From Streptomyces sp. NBC_01476 (lineage in GTDB: Bacteria > Actinomycetota > Actinomycetes > Streptomycetales > Streptomycetaceae), in contig NZ_CP109446.1 in the NCBI RefSeq assembly GCF_036227265.1, positions 3,109,001 through 3,173,000 on the forward strand: a DNA stretch of 64,000 nt, in the 5' to 3' direction. The translations under genes and the position numbers were made by a program. Every line of letters starts with the position of its first letter. Position 1 is the stretch's first letter. Under the pieces are notes generated by a model. That model did no database searches. It worked only from the letters and a program-made list of their open reading frames with translations, and was not told the DNA's origin. Below are positions 35,501-43,345 of the stretch, piece after piece.

Positions 35501-36266
35501 CGTCGAGCTGACGTTCACTCCTCCGGGTGGCCGCGGCGCACCCCGCCGGGTCGCGGTGGTGCCACTGGTCGACGAACGCCCGCTGCGCTACCAGCACTGG
35601 GTCGCCCGCCGCCGCACCGTCGTCCGCAACCTCAGCGGCGGCCGCTGCGGCTACCTCCACATCCCTGACCTCGGCGGCTCCGGCTGGGCCCAGTTCAACC
35701 GCGACCTGCGCAAGGAGGTCGCCTTCGACGCACTGATCGTCGACGTCCGCGGCAACGCGGGCGGCAACATCAGTGAACTGGTCATCGAGAAACTCACCCG
35801 CAAGGTGCTCGGCTGGGACCTCACCCGCAACGCCCAGCCCGTCTCCTATGCCAGCAGCGCTCCCCGCGGCCCGGTGGTCGCCATCGCCGACGAAGCCACC
35901 AGCTCCGACGGCGACATGATCACCGCCGCGTTCAAACTCCTCGGTCTCGGGCCGGTGGTCGGCCTGCGTACGTGGGGCGGCGTCGTCGGGATGACCGGCC
36001 GTCACCGGTTGGGCGACAATACGGTCATCACCGTGCCGATGAACGCGGCCTGGTTCGACGCCTACGGCTGGTCGGTCGAGAACCACGGCGTCGCCCCCGA
36101 CATCGAAAGCCTTCGCAGCCCGCTGGACTGGGCCGAGGGCCGTCACGGCCAGCTGGACGTCGCCGTCCGCACCGCTCTCGACCTGCTCGCCGAACACCCC
36201 GCGGCGGTCCCCCCGGACCTCTCCACCCGCCCCAACCGCGCCCGCCCACCGCTTCCGCCGCGCTGA
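32589..36266 (+). CDS. Tricorn-type protease
   Basis: A large cytoplasmic serine protease (about 1225 residues) that degrades peptides released by the proteasome or Clp systems. The N-terminal half holds WD40/DPP-like propeller blades (RVGIPRFSPDGTTIAFTTWR, RDLAFSPDSAWITWSHPG, QPVFTRDGRYLAFLSWRG). Then come a tricorn helical domain, a PDZ domain (GIREGAVLTHVDGRPV) and the catalytic C-terminal domain with DVRGNAGGN and IADEATSSDGDMI; the Ser near 1106 is the likely nucleophile. A low-complexity insertion (about residues 380-460) interrupts the propellers. ATG 32589 is uncertain; GTG 32598 is an alternative. Confidence 0.92.
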   Translation: MGGVSDAAYLRFPHLYGDLLCFAAEDDIWVAPLGPPGGSPGRAWRVTADRTRVGIPRFSPDGTTIAFTTWRSLDPEVYLVPVDGGTPRRLTYWGSSDTRVCSWTPDGQVLAVSSHGQPFAYHSWAHSVPIETECGPGGPLPWGPVSDIAVHDCDDGERRTLLLTGTPPHEPHAWKRYRGGATGRLWLHGERLVPDLPGHLSSPMFVAGRIAFLSDHEGIGNLYSCRHDGTDLRRHTDHADFYARSAATDGERVVYQCAGALWVVEDLAAPDVRPRRLELRLGGPRSGRRAYQVPAAANLDGLAMDRTGRASAVCVRGSLYWLTHRDGPARTLSDVPGARVRLPEMLGDTGLVAYITDAEGEDGIELAHLPGRASRALTRELEETDDVPPRSGSADGQASGATAPSGVPVGAGARTGSTRWGSDGRPEVRRSDDGEPVEPGDAPPHRPPLDLPGSRRPAPAAGSPAADVTFAGDGLYVADDSCVRLASGKLGRVLELVSSPDGDTLAVASHDGRLLLVTTGEGESSQEGSSYGMPESGVDETGDIDTADRTIRSSAEGAPGSVVELIRSTNGPVRDLAFSPDSAWITWSHPGVGRSLRSIKIARLADRTIIDVTNGRFEDEQPVFTRDGRYLAFLSWRGFDPVYDVHTGDLSFPLGCRPYLVPLNSATPSPFALRVEGSPVGGGLDPVEGIGDGPVVVEAEGLPSRVTPFPVPASKYSSLEPVQGGLVWLRWPISGALGETFVNPTDPSSRPTLEFFSLGKAKRTELVHHMDWYAVSGDGFRLAVYDEGELAVLPATERGDDDSTVYVDMRRILHEVEPTAEWRQAYAEAGRLTRDYFWAPDMCGVDWPAILDQYRPLVEHVSTPDEFADLLREVLGELGTSHAYVQPARRNEGPPHYQRPIGLLGADFQHNKDGSWTVARILPGESSDSKARSPLAGTGIREGAVLTHVDGRPVNPHAGPYPLLAGAGGTTVELTFTPPGGRGAPRRVAVVPLVDERPLRYQHWVARRRTVVRNLSGGRCGYLHIPDLGGSGWAQFNRDLRKEVAFDALIVDVRGNAGGNISELVIEKLTRKVLGWDLTRNAQPVSYASSAPRGPVVAIADEATSSDGDMITAAFKLLGLGPVVGLRTWGGVVGMTGRHRLGDNTVITVPMNAAWFDAYGWSVENHGVAPDIESLRSPLDWAEGRHGQLDVAVRTALDLLAEHPAAVPPDLSTRPNRARPPLPPR

Positions 36267-36295
36267 CGAGCGCACGGGTGAACGGGTGAACGGGT

Positions 36296-36326
36296 AAGGG
36301 GCACCCCTCCTTGAGGGGTGCCCCTT
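36296..36326. terminator. Bidirectional terminator between tricorn and DUF3103 genes
   Basis: AAGGGGCACCCCT pairs with AGGGGTGCCCCTT (13 bp) around a 5-nt loop. It lies between two convergent genes, with A and T tracts at the stem base, and so can act in both directions. Confidence 0.85.
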
Positions 36327-36380
36327 ACTGCTGCTTACGGCTGTGCGGTCCGCCGGAACGACCGGGCGGCGCTCAGCCGG

Positions 36381-37502
36381 TCACAGCCCCTGGACGTAGT
36401 ACGGGGACACCGACATCCAGCCGTTCCCGCGCGCACCGTTGAGGCGTCCGGTCGAGGACTCCGCGAGGGTGTACCAGGAGTCCACGTAGTCGGCGTCGTT
36501 GGTGTACCAGGAGGACGGGATGGCGGCGAGGATCGCGTCCACCAGCGGGATGTAGGCGCCCTGGTCGGTGATGGTGAGCAGGGCGTCGGCGAGCGCCTTG
36601 GCCAAGGTGGCGTAGTTGGTGTCGCCGTCGTCCTCCATCATCACGACGTCGGCCAGGTTGTACTTGTACGAGGACCAGTTGACGAGGATCTGGTTCGGGT
36701 AATAGGTGGTGTGGTCGTTGTCCAGGTACGGCATGTCGACGGTGTCCACGCGCACCTTGCCGTCGAGCCCGAAGCCGCTGACGATCGAGAAGATCTCGGC
36801 GTCGCCGAGGATCCACGGCTCCTCGTCGTCATTGAGGTACACCGAGTCGACGCGGGTGGTCCAGAAGCCGTCGGTGTTCGGCGTGACGGTGGCGGGTGCG
36901 GCCAGACCGGCTTTGGTGAACGCCTTGTCGACCTGCGCGAGACCGGCGGACACGGCCTTCGTCACGTCGATGTCCACCACGTAGACCGCCTGCCGCGGCG
37001 CGGTGCGCGCACTGAGGGTGTGGGTGCGGCCGGAACTGTCGTACGCGGTGACGGTCGCCGAGGAGTCGTCGTCGGCGGCGACCGCCACCAGCGGCGCGGC
37101 GTCCCGGGTGAGCGTCTTCCGCATCGAGTCGGTGCCCAGCCGCAGCCGCAGCAGCGAACCGGCGGCCGGGTCGAGGCCCTTGGCGGTGGCGATACGGCGG
37201 TCGGCGCCGGCGACCGCGGAGTTGAGTCCGGCGGGCGCGGCGGTACGGGCGGCGAGTACGCCGAGGTCCACCTGGTCCGAGCCGAGCGCCGCGGTACGCA
37301 CCTGGGCGCGCCAGGCCGGGTCGGCGAGTGAGGCGGCCAGGGCGCGCGCGGCGGCGGTCTCGATGCCTGCGACGGTGCCGGCCTTGCCCGGTGCGGGGGT
37401 TGAGGCATGGGCGGCGGGCAGGGCCATGCCTTGGACGGCGAGGGTGGACACGGCACAGAGGGCAAGGGCGATGGCGGCGCGCCGGGTGGCGGTGAGCTGC
37501 AC
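36381..37502 (-). CDS. Secreted protein of DUF3103 type
   Basis: A 373-residue protein with a Sec signal peptide (RRAAIALALCAVSTLAVQGMALPAAHA). The mature part carries several acidic clusters (LNDDEEPWILGDAEIF, MEDDGDTNY, YTNDADYVDSWY) that may bind calcium, and a VDMPYLDNDHTTYYPNQ segment as in DUF3103-family exported proteins. Function unknown. GTG 37502 is chosen because AGGAGG lies exactly 7 nt upstream. It stands alone, bounded on both sides by hairpins with nearly the same stem sequence. Confidence 0.8.
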   Translation of the reverse strand: MQLTATRRAAIALALCAVSTLAVQGMALPAAHASTPAPGKAGTVAGIETAAARALAASLADPAWRAQVRTAALGSDQVDLGVLAARTAAPAGLNSAVAGADRRIATAKGLDPAAGSLLRLRLGTDSMRKTLTRDAAPLVAVAADDDSSATVTAYDSSGRTHTLSARTAPRQAVYVVDIDVTKAVSAGLAQVDKAFTKAGLAAPATVTPNTDGFWTTRVDSVYLNDDEEPWILGDAEIFSIVSGFGLDGKVRVDTVDMPYLDNDHTTYYPNQILVNWSSYKYNLADVVMMEDDGDTNYATLAKALADALLTITDQGAYIPLVDAILAAIPSSWYTNDADYVDSWYTLAESSTGRLNGARGNGWMSVSPYYVQGL

Positions 37503-37656
37503 GGAGGATCCTCCTGGAGGCATGCCGCGTCCGCGTCGTGGGCGGTGGGGCGGCGGTTGAGGGGCGTTCAGGTGGAGCCGGATCTATGCGGGTAGACACC
37601 CGCACCGCCAAATGATGTCCGTAACATGCCAACCGCCGCAAGACCCGCAGACGAAG

Positions 37657-37686
37657 AAGGGGCACCCCTCATCAGGGATGCCCCTT
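37657..37686 (-). terminator. Terminator downstream of the small stress-type protein gene
   Basis: AAGGGGCACCCCT (37657-37669) pairs with AGGGATGCCCCTT (37674-37686), with one non-pairing position and a 4-nt loop. The left arm is identical to that of the hairpin at 36296. Confidence 0.75.
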
Positions 37687-37750
37687 CCCGTGTCACGGTG
37701 TTCGCCCGACGTCAACGCATGCGTCGCGCCGGCGACCGCTCAAGAGGACG

Positions 37751-37966
37751 TCAGGCCAGGCTGCCCCGCTCGTCGGACTCGGAGTCCATGCCATCGCGCA
37801 TGTCGTCGTCGAAGTCGGAGCGACGCTCGCGGCCGTCCCGCTGCTCGTCACGGTCCCGCTGGGGGCGGTCCGCACCGGCAGCCTTGCCGCGCTTGTTGCC
37901 GAGAGCGTCCTTGGCCTTCTCGGCGACGTCGTCGGCCTGGTCCTTGAACTGGTCGAAGTTACCCAT
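37751..37966 (-). CDS. Small hydrophilic CsbD/MT0933-like protein (71 aa)
   Basis: MGNFDQFKDQADDVAEKAKDALGNKR forms an amphipathic helix, followed by a highly charged, disordered Arg/Asp-rich tail (DRDEQRDGRERRSDFDDDM). Such proteins (CsbD-like or the MT0933 antitoxin-like family) are abundant, heat-soluble and often stress-induced. GGAGGAG precedes ATG 37966. Monocistronic, with its own downstream hairpin. The biochemical role is unknown. Confidence 0.7.
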   Translation of the reverse strand: MGNFDQFKDQADDVAEKAKDALGNKRGKAAGADRPQRDRDEQRDGRERRSDFDDDMRDGMDSESDERGSLA

Positions 37967-38073
37967 CGTGACTCCTCCTGGAGTATTGGGGGGATGGGGT
38001 CTCGACAAGATTTACATGACGGGATGACCCTCGCATCTTGGGAGAATAACCCCAGGTCAGCGAGTGATTACAG

Positions 38074-38976
38074 TTACGGAGTGTGATGAACGGACGATCG
38101 TGCCGCCTCATCCGCCGCCCCGCCGCTGCCGACCAGACCGCGCCGCACACCCGCACTGCGCGCCAGCGCGGGCTGCGCGCGCCGCATTTCGCGCCGGCCC
38201 ATCGCCCCGCCGGTCAACGACGGCAGCAAGCCCCGCACCGGCTGCATCCCGCGCAGCCACCACTGTCCGTAAACATGAGGTGATCGTCTGATGATCCCGG
38301 CGGCGATCCGCTCGACGGCCGGCTCCAGCGGATAGGTGCGGTTGGCCGGCCACGGCAGCTTCGCGCGCATCTCTCGCAACGCCTCGTCCTGGTCCGCGCC
38401 GCGCACCATGTCGGTGTCGGTCCAACTGAGGTATCCGACGCCCACCGTGACGCCCAGGTGGCCGACTTCCGCCCGCAGACTGTGCGCGAACGCCTCGACT
38501 CCCGACTTGCTCGCGCAGTAGGCCGCCATCAGCGGCGCGGGGGTGATCGCCGCGAGTGATGCGATCTGCAGAAGATAGCCATGTGAGGTGATCAGTGCGG
38601 GCAGGAAGGCGCGGGCGGTGGCGATGCTGCCCAGCAGGTTGACCTGGATCACCCGGTCGAAGGCGTCCGGGTCGGAGTCGAGAAAGGGGCCGCCGGTGGC
38701 GACACCGGCGTTGGCGACCACCGCATCGATCCGGCCGAACCGTTCGACAACCTCCGCGGCAACCCGCGCCAACGCCTCTCGGTCGGTGACATCCGCTGTC
38801 CAGCAGGCGGCGTCCGGGCCGAGCGACGCGGTGACGTTCTTCAGTTCATCGGGTTCCAGACCCACCAACGCCAACCGGGCGCCCCGTGCGGCGAGTTTGC
38901 GGGCCAGCAACGCACCCACCCCACGAGCCGCGCCGGTGACCACCACGACCTGACCGCTCAACGATGATCCGCTCAT
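38074..38976 (-). CDS. Short-chain dehydrogenase (SadH-like)
   Basis: A 300-residue SDR with TGAARGVG near residue 14, NAGVA, a Ser in LQIASLAA and Tyr/Lys in AAYCASKSG. Its C-terminal extension (RRSPHVYGQWWLRGMQPVRGLLPSLTGG) resembles SDRs that accompany MymA-type monooxygenases. Its ATG overlaps the stop of the alpha/beta hydrolase gene (ATGA). It is the third gene of a monooxygenase-hydrolase-SDR operon and probably oxidises or reduces the product of the first two steps. Confidence 0.88.
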   Translation of the reverse strand: MSGSSLSGQVVVVTGAARGVGALLARKLAARGARLALVGLEPDELKNVTASLGPDAACWTADVTDREALARVAAEVVERFGRIDAVVANAGVATGGPFLDSDPDAFDRVIQVNLLGSIATARAFLPALITSHGYLLQIASLAAITPAPLMAAYCASKSGVEAFAHSLRAEVGHLGVTVGVGYLSWTDTDMVRGADQDEALREMRAKLPWPANRTYPLEPAVERIAAGIIRRSPHVYGQWWLRGMQPVRGLLPSLTGGAMGRREMRRAQPALARSAGVRRGLVGSGGAADEAARSSVHHTP

Positions 38977-39935
38977 ACGCTCTTCTCCTCCGCTACCGCC
39001 GCGGGCACATCGGTCTCGGTCGCATCAGCCGACGATCCGGCGGTCAGATGAACGGCCACCAGGTCCCGTACGGCCCGCGCGACGGCCGGCGGGTCCTCGA
39101 TCGGAGTCATGTGACCGAGTCCGGGCAACTCGGTCAGGCCGGTCAGCTGCGGCAGAGCCGCGGCCATCCCGCGGGCATGCACCTGAGGGGTGAGCTTGTC
39201 GGCGGTCCCGACCAGGATCGCGGTCGGTGCCTCGATGGCCGCCAACTCGACGTCCAGATCCAGTACGGCGAGCACCCGTCCCCACGCCGCCCGCTGCCCC
39301 GCCCGGCACGCGTGCACGATGCGCGCGGTGAAGTCCACCAGCTCGGGCGTCGAACCCGCGCCCAGGATCCCGTACTTCAGCGCCGCCCTCGACAACCGCG
39401 TCACCCGTCCGAGTGGCATGCGCGACACCAGCAACTGCCGGTGGAAGAGACTGCGCAGCCGGCGTGACCTGAATCGTGGCGGCAGTACCTCCGTTGCCCC
39501 CAGCAGGCCGCCGCTGCCGGTGCTGGCGAGCAGCACCGCGGCCGTCCGGTCACGTACCGCCGCCCGCCCGGACGCCGCCATGATCGTCATACCGCCCATG
39601 GAGTGGCCGGCCAGCACGACGCGCTCACCCTCGGGGACCACGGCTTCCAGTACGGCTTGAAGATCATCGGCCAGGACACCAGTGCCATACCCCCTGCGGG
39701 TGGCCGGCGCGGCGCTGCGACCGTGCCCACGCTGGTCGTAGGCGACAATCCGATGATCGTCGGCCAGCAGCCTGACGACCGGCGCCCAGAAGAGCGTTGA
39801 ACACGTCCACCCGTGCGACAGCACGACAGTCGGACCATCGGCCCGCCCGTACTCCTCGACATGGATGCGCGTTCCGTCGGCCGACACCACGGTCAGTTCA
39901 CGCCGGGCCGGCACCGCCTCGTAACGCAGAGTCAT
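38973..39935 (-). CDS. Alpha/beta-fold hydrolase
   Basis: A 320-residue hydrolase with the oxyanion HGW at 41-43, nucleophile Ser112 in AGHSMGG, Asp in VGTADKLTP and catalytic His in LPGLGHMTPIED. It is probably an esterase for products of the upstream monooxygenase. ATGA overlaps exist at both ends: with the monooxygenase stop (39932-39935) and the SDR start (38973-38976), so the three proteins are translationally coupled. Confidence 0.9.
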   Translation of the reverse strand: MTLRYEAVPARRELTVVSADGTRIHVEEYGRADGPTVVLSHGWTCSTLFWAPVVRLLADDHRIVAYDQRGHGRSAAPATRRGYGTGVLADDLQAVLEAVVPEGERVVLAGHSMGGMTIMAASGRAAVRDRTAAVLLASTGSGGLLGATEVLPPRFRSRRLRSLFHRQLLVSRMPLGRVTRLSRAALKYGILGAGSTPELVDFTARIVHACRAGQRAAWGRVLAVLDLDVELAAIEAPTAILVGTADKLTPQVHARGMAAALPQLTGLTELPGLGHMTPIEDPPAVARAVRDLVAVHLTAGSSADATETDVPAAVAEEKSV

Positions 39936-41437
39936 GACGCCACCTTCACCACACGGTCGGCCACCGCGACCGGCGCCAGCACCTCGTACTCCGACAGTTT
40001 CAGCCGCCTCGTCGCCCGCCGGAACTCCGCGGTGGTACCCGGCCACGCCGTCGTATTGCGCCCATTGGCGTCGAGGTACCAGCTCTTGCACCCACCGGTG
40101 TTCCACACGGTGCGCACGATCCGGCGCTGCAGTTCGGCGTTCCACGCGTTCACCGCCGCCGGCTTGGCGTGCAGGGCGCCGGCGCCCGTACGCGCCAGCG
40201 TCCGCAGGTAGTCGGCGACGTAATTGAGCGACGATTCGATCATCAGAATCATCGAGCTGTTCCCGAGACCGGTGTTCGGTCCGATGATGAACAGAAGATT
40301 GGGAAATCCGTCGACCGTACAACCGCGCAGCGCCGCCATGCCGTTCTTCCAGTGCTCGCTGAGCGAACGGCCGTCCGCACCGATGACCCGGTCACCGATC
40401 GGCATATCAGTGACATGGAAGCCCGTTCCGAAGATGATCGCATCGACTTCCCGCTCCGTGCCGTCCGCCGTCACCACCGACGACCCGCGCACCTCGGTCA
40501 GCGCGGAGGTGACCACCTCGGTGTTCGGCTGGGCGAGCGCCGGATAGTAGGTGTTGGACAGCAGGATGCGCTTGCAGCCGATGGTGTAGTCGGGGGTCAG
40601 CCGCGCCCGCAGCACCGGGTCCTTGATGGCGCGCCGCAGATGGCCGCGGGCGATCCCCTCGGCCACCTTCATCAACTGCGGCCGCTTCACAAAAGCGCCC
40701 ACCTGGAACTCCCTGATCAGCCACAGAAGCCCGCGCCGCGCCTTCGCCGACCCCGGCACCGTCGCGTGCAGCCACCGCTCGGCCGCCCCGATCGGCCGGT
40801 CGGCGCGCGGCATCACCCAGGGCGGGGTGCGCTGGATGACCGTCAGTTGCTCCACCTCCGGCTGGATCGCCGGCACGATCTGGATCGCCGAAGCACCCGT
40901 ACCGACCATCGCGACCCGCTTGCCCCGCAGATCGAAGTCGTGGTCCCAGCGCGAGGAGTGGAAGACCCGGCCGGGAAAGTCCTCGATCCCCGGTACATCC
41001 GGAACCTTCGGATCGGAGAGGGGCCCGGTCGCCGACACCAGCACGTCCGCGGTCAGTTCGCCGGCCGCCGTCTCCAGGCGCCAGCGCTGCGCGCCGGAGT
41101 CCCACCGTGCCTGCCGTACCTCCGCGCCGAAGCGCAGGTGCGGCCGCAGCCCGAAGGTGTCGGTCACCCTTTCGAGGTAGTCGCGGATGTACTCCTGCCC
41201 GGAGAAGGCACGGGGCCACTCGGGGTTGGGTGCGAAGGAGAACGAGTAGAGGTGCGAGGGCACGTCGCAGGCACAGCCGGGGTAGTCGTTGTCGCGCCAG
41301 GTGCCGCCCACCGCGTCGGCGCGCTCCAGGATCACGAAGTCGGTGATCCCTTCCCGGCGGAGCCGGACCCCGGCCCCAAGACCGCCGAAGCCGGACCCGA
41401 TCACCGCCACCCGTACGTGTTCGATGTCGCCGTCCAC
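39932..41437 (-). CDS. Flavin-containing Baeyer-Villiger-type monooxygenase
   Basis: A class B flavoprotein monooxygenase of about 501 residues. It has the FAD motif GSGFGG (14-19), the GGTWRDNDYPGCACD segment, the Baeyer-Villiger fingerprint FPGRVFHSSRWDHD and the NADP motif GTGASAIQIVP. It inserts oxygen next to a ketone or oxidises a heteroatom. GTG 41437 (VDGDIEHVRVAVIG) is preferred; GTG 41503 would add 22 residues. First gene of the operon; divergent from a merR gene across a region with a clear dyad. Confidence 0.9.
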   Translation of the reverse strand: MDGDIEHVRVAVIGSGFGGLGAGVRLRREGITDFVILERADAVGGTWRDNDYPGCACDVPSHLYSFSFAPNPEWPRAFSGQEYIRDYLERVTDTFGLRPHLRFGAEVRQARWDSGAQRWRLETAAGELTADVLVSATGPLSDPKVPDVPGIEDFPGRVFHSSRWDHDFDLRGKRVAMVGTGASAIQIVPAIQPEVEQLTVIQRTPPWVMPRADRPIGAAERWLHATVPGSAKARRGLLWLIREFQVGAFVKRPQLMKVAEGIARGHLRRAIKDPVLRARLTPDYTIGCKRILLSNTYYPALAQPNTEVVTSALTEVRGSSVVTADGTEREVDAIIFGTGFHVTDMPIGDRVIGADGRSLSEHWKNGMAALRGCTVDGFPNLLFIIGPNTGLGNSSMILMIESSLNYVADYLRTLARTGAGALHAKPAAVNAWNAELQRRIVRTVWNTGGCKSWYLDANGRNTTAWPGTTAEFRRATRRLKLSEYEVLAPVAVADRVVKVAS

Positions 41438-41538
41438 TGGCACCGCCCTTCGTCGCTTCTTCGCGCCGTCCGCGTCCCGTGCCGGCGTCCCACCGGCAGC
41501 CACTCATACAATCGCGCCAGCAATCACTGGCACGGTCG

Positions 41539-41553
41539 TACAGTCGGACTGTA
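41539..41553. promoter_or_regulatory. MerR-type operator dyad in the divergent promoter region
   Basis: TACAGTCGGACTGTA is a perfect 15-bp dyad in the gap between the monooxygenase operon and merR. A second small dyad, GCCAG-N6-CTGGC, lies at 41517-41532. MerR proteins bind such dyads between -35 and -10; binding is inferred. Confidence 0.65.
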
Positions 41554-41698
41554 GGGCAGATGGGTTACCCGCGGTAGAGGCCGGACCGGATTGCCTACCG
41601 CCGAGTAGGCGCCACCCGCCCGCCGGCCTCGGCGGGGGCAAGAAGGAGCGCAGGAGGAGCGCAGGAGGAACCGTTTCCGCACCGCATAGGGTGACCAC

Positions 41699-42556
41699 GT
41701 GGACCACAACGGCACCGACGAGCACCACCCCGCCCAGGGACCCGCCGACGGGGCCACTCCCCGTGAGTACCGCGTGGAAGAACTCGCCGAAGCCGCCGGC
41801 CTCCCCGTCCGCACCCTCCGCTTCTACCGCGAACGCCGCCTCCTGCCGCCCCCGCGCCGCGAAGGCCGCATCGCCTGGTACTCCGAAGCCCACCTCGCCC
41901 GGCTGCGCACTATCGCCGCCCTGCTGGACCGCGGCCACACCCTCGGCGGCATCGCCGAACTCATCGCCGCCTGGGAGAACGGCCGCACCCTCGACGGCGT
42001 CGCCGAGCTCCTCGGCCTGGAAGGCGCCCTCGCCACCCCCTGGTCCGACGAGACCCCGGTAAGGCTCACCCCACAGGAGCTCGCCGCTTACTTCAGCGAG
42101 GACGAGGGCAGCACCGACGCACTGGATCAGCCCGTCCGGCCGGCCGGCGACATCAGCCCGGAGAACCTCACCACCGCCCTGAAACTCGGCTACATCGCCG
42201 TCGACGGCGAAAACGTCGTCCATGTCAGCCGCCGCCTGCTGGACGCCTCCGCCGCCCTTGTCCGCGAAGGCGTGCCCCTGTCCGCGGTCCTCGCCGCCGG
42301 CCAGGACGTACGCGCCCACGTCGACGCACTCGCCGAACTGTTCACGCAAGTCATCAAGGTCCACGTCCTAGGACCCCTGGACGCCCTGCCGCCGGGCGAG
42401 GCGCACCGGATCTCCGGGTCGCTGCAGCGCCTGCGCCCGCTGGCGAAGAACATCGTGGACGCCGAGATGTCGCTGGCGATGGACCGCCGGGTACGCGCCG
42501 AGATCGACGCCTGGATGCGGTCACGGGCCGAGCCGGCCCCGCCGGACGGGCAATGA
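41699..42556 (+). CDS. MerR-family transcriptional regulator
   Basis: A 285-residue regulator. The winged helix-turn-helix reads YRVEELAEAAGLPVRTLRFYRERRLLPPPRREGRIAWYSEAHLARL (about 24-68), with the dimer helix after it. The long C-terminal part (GYIAVDGENVVHVSRRLLDASAALV...) is an effector-like domain seen in several Streptomyces MerR proteins, without the Cys pattern of metal sensors. Divergence from the monooxygenase operon suggests it controls that operon. Confidence 0.88.
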   Translation: MDHNGTDEHHPAQGPADGATPREYRVEELAEAAGLPVRTLRFYRERRLLPPPRREGRIAWYSEAHLARLRTIAALLDRGHTLGGIAELIAAWENGRTLDGVAELLGLEGALATPWSDETPVRLTPQELAAYFSEDEGSTDALDQPVRPAGDISPENLTTALKLGYIAVDGENVVHVSRRLLDASAALVREGVPLSAVLAAGQDVRAHVDALAELFTQVIKVHVLGPLDALPPGEAHRISGSLQRLRPLAKNIVDAEMSLAMDRRVRAEIDAWMRSRAEPAPPDGQ

Positions 42557-42611
42557 TCCCCCACCCCGCGCATTCCGCGGCCCGACCTGCAAGAGTGGAG
42601 GTGCCGTAACC

Positions 42612-42917
42612 ATGACAGCGAGGTCGTCCTCACCGGACCCGGAGGTTCCCGTGCAAGAGCCCAACGACGCCGGCGCCGAACACGCCATCCTCGGCCGGAT
42701 CAGCAAGATGGTCGCCGACGAGAAGATCCTGCGTGAGCTGCTCTCCGACGGTGGCATCGACGGGGAGACGGAGAAGGAGCGCCTGGCCGCCCTGGAACGC
42801 GAACTCGACCAGTGCTGGGACCTGCTGCGGCAGCGTCGCGCCCTGACCGACGCGGGCGAGGACCCGGGCGCCGCGCGCGTACGCCCCGCCTCGACCGTGG
42901 AGAACTACCGGTCGTGA
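42612..42917 (+). CDS. DUF2630-family small protein
   Basis: A 101-residue protein whose core ILGRISKMVADEKILRELL and LAALERELDQCWDLLRQRRALTDAGEDPGAARVRP matches DUF2630, a helical hairpin family of actinobacteria without known function. GTG/ATG codons further in could give a ~88-residue product. Its stop overlaps the start of the next gene (GTGA), so the two are coupled. Confidence 0.85.
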   Translation: MTARSSSPDPEVPVQEPNDAGAEHAILGRISKMVADEKILRELLSDGGIDGETEKERLAALERELDQCWDLLRQRRALTDAGEDPGAARVRPASTVENYRS

Positions 42918-43234
42918 GCGCCGGGGAGAAGCCGCAGGTCACCATTACCGACGCCCCGGCTGAACACCGGTACGAGGCCACGGTCGGCGACAAGCTCGCC
43001 GGGTACGCCGCCTATCTGCGCGCCCCGCAGCTGATCGCCTTCATCCACACCGAGGTCGAGGACGCCTACGAGGGTCAGGGCGTCGGCTCCGCGCTGGCCC
43101 GCGGCGCCCTGGACGAGGCCCGCGCCCAGGGACTGCGGGTGGTCGCGATCTGCCCGTTCTTCGAAGGCTGGATCGAGCGCCACCCCGAGTACCAGGACCT
43201 GCTCTACGAAGCCGCCAGCCAGGTCACCGACTAG
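42914..43234 (+). CDS. Small GNAT acetyltransferase (YjdJ/Gcn5-related type)
   Basis: A 106-residue minimal GNAT domain: HRYEATVGDKLAGYAAYL, then the acetyl-CoA loop YEGQGVGSALARGALDEARAQGLRVVAICPFFEGWIERHPEYQDL. The family acts on unknown, possibly small-molecule, acceptors. GTG 42914 lies inside the DUF2630 stop region. Confidence 0.88.
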   Translation: MSAGEKPQVTITDAPAEHRYEATVGDKLAGYAAYLRAPQLIAFIHTEVEDAYEGQGVGSALARGALDEARAQGLRVVAICPFFEGWIERHPEYQDLLYEAASQVTD

Positions 43235-43345
43235 GAAGCGGCCCGGGGCCGCGAGAGCGCCCCGGGCCCGCCGACCGCACCACCGCTGAGCTCCATGTCG
43301 GATTTCCGCCAGCGCAGCTCCCTGACGACGCGCGATGCTGGTGGG

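Noticed and set aside
36273-36295. ACGGGTGA-type short direct repeats as an attachment site
   Set aside because: Three short GGGTGAACGGGT-like words next to a terminator, with no matching copy elsewhere and no element between.
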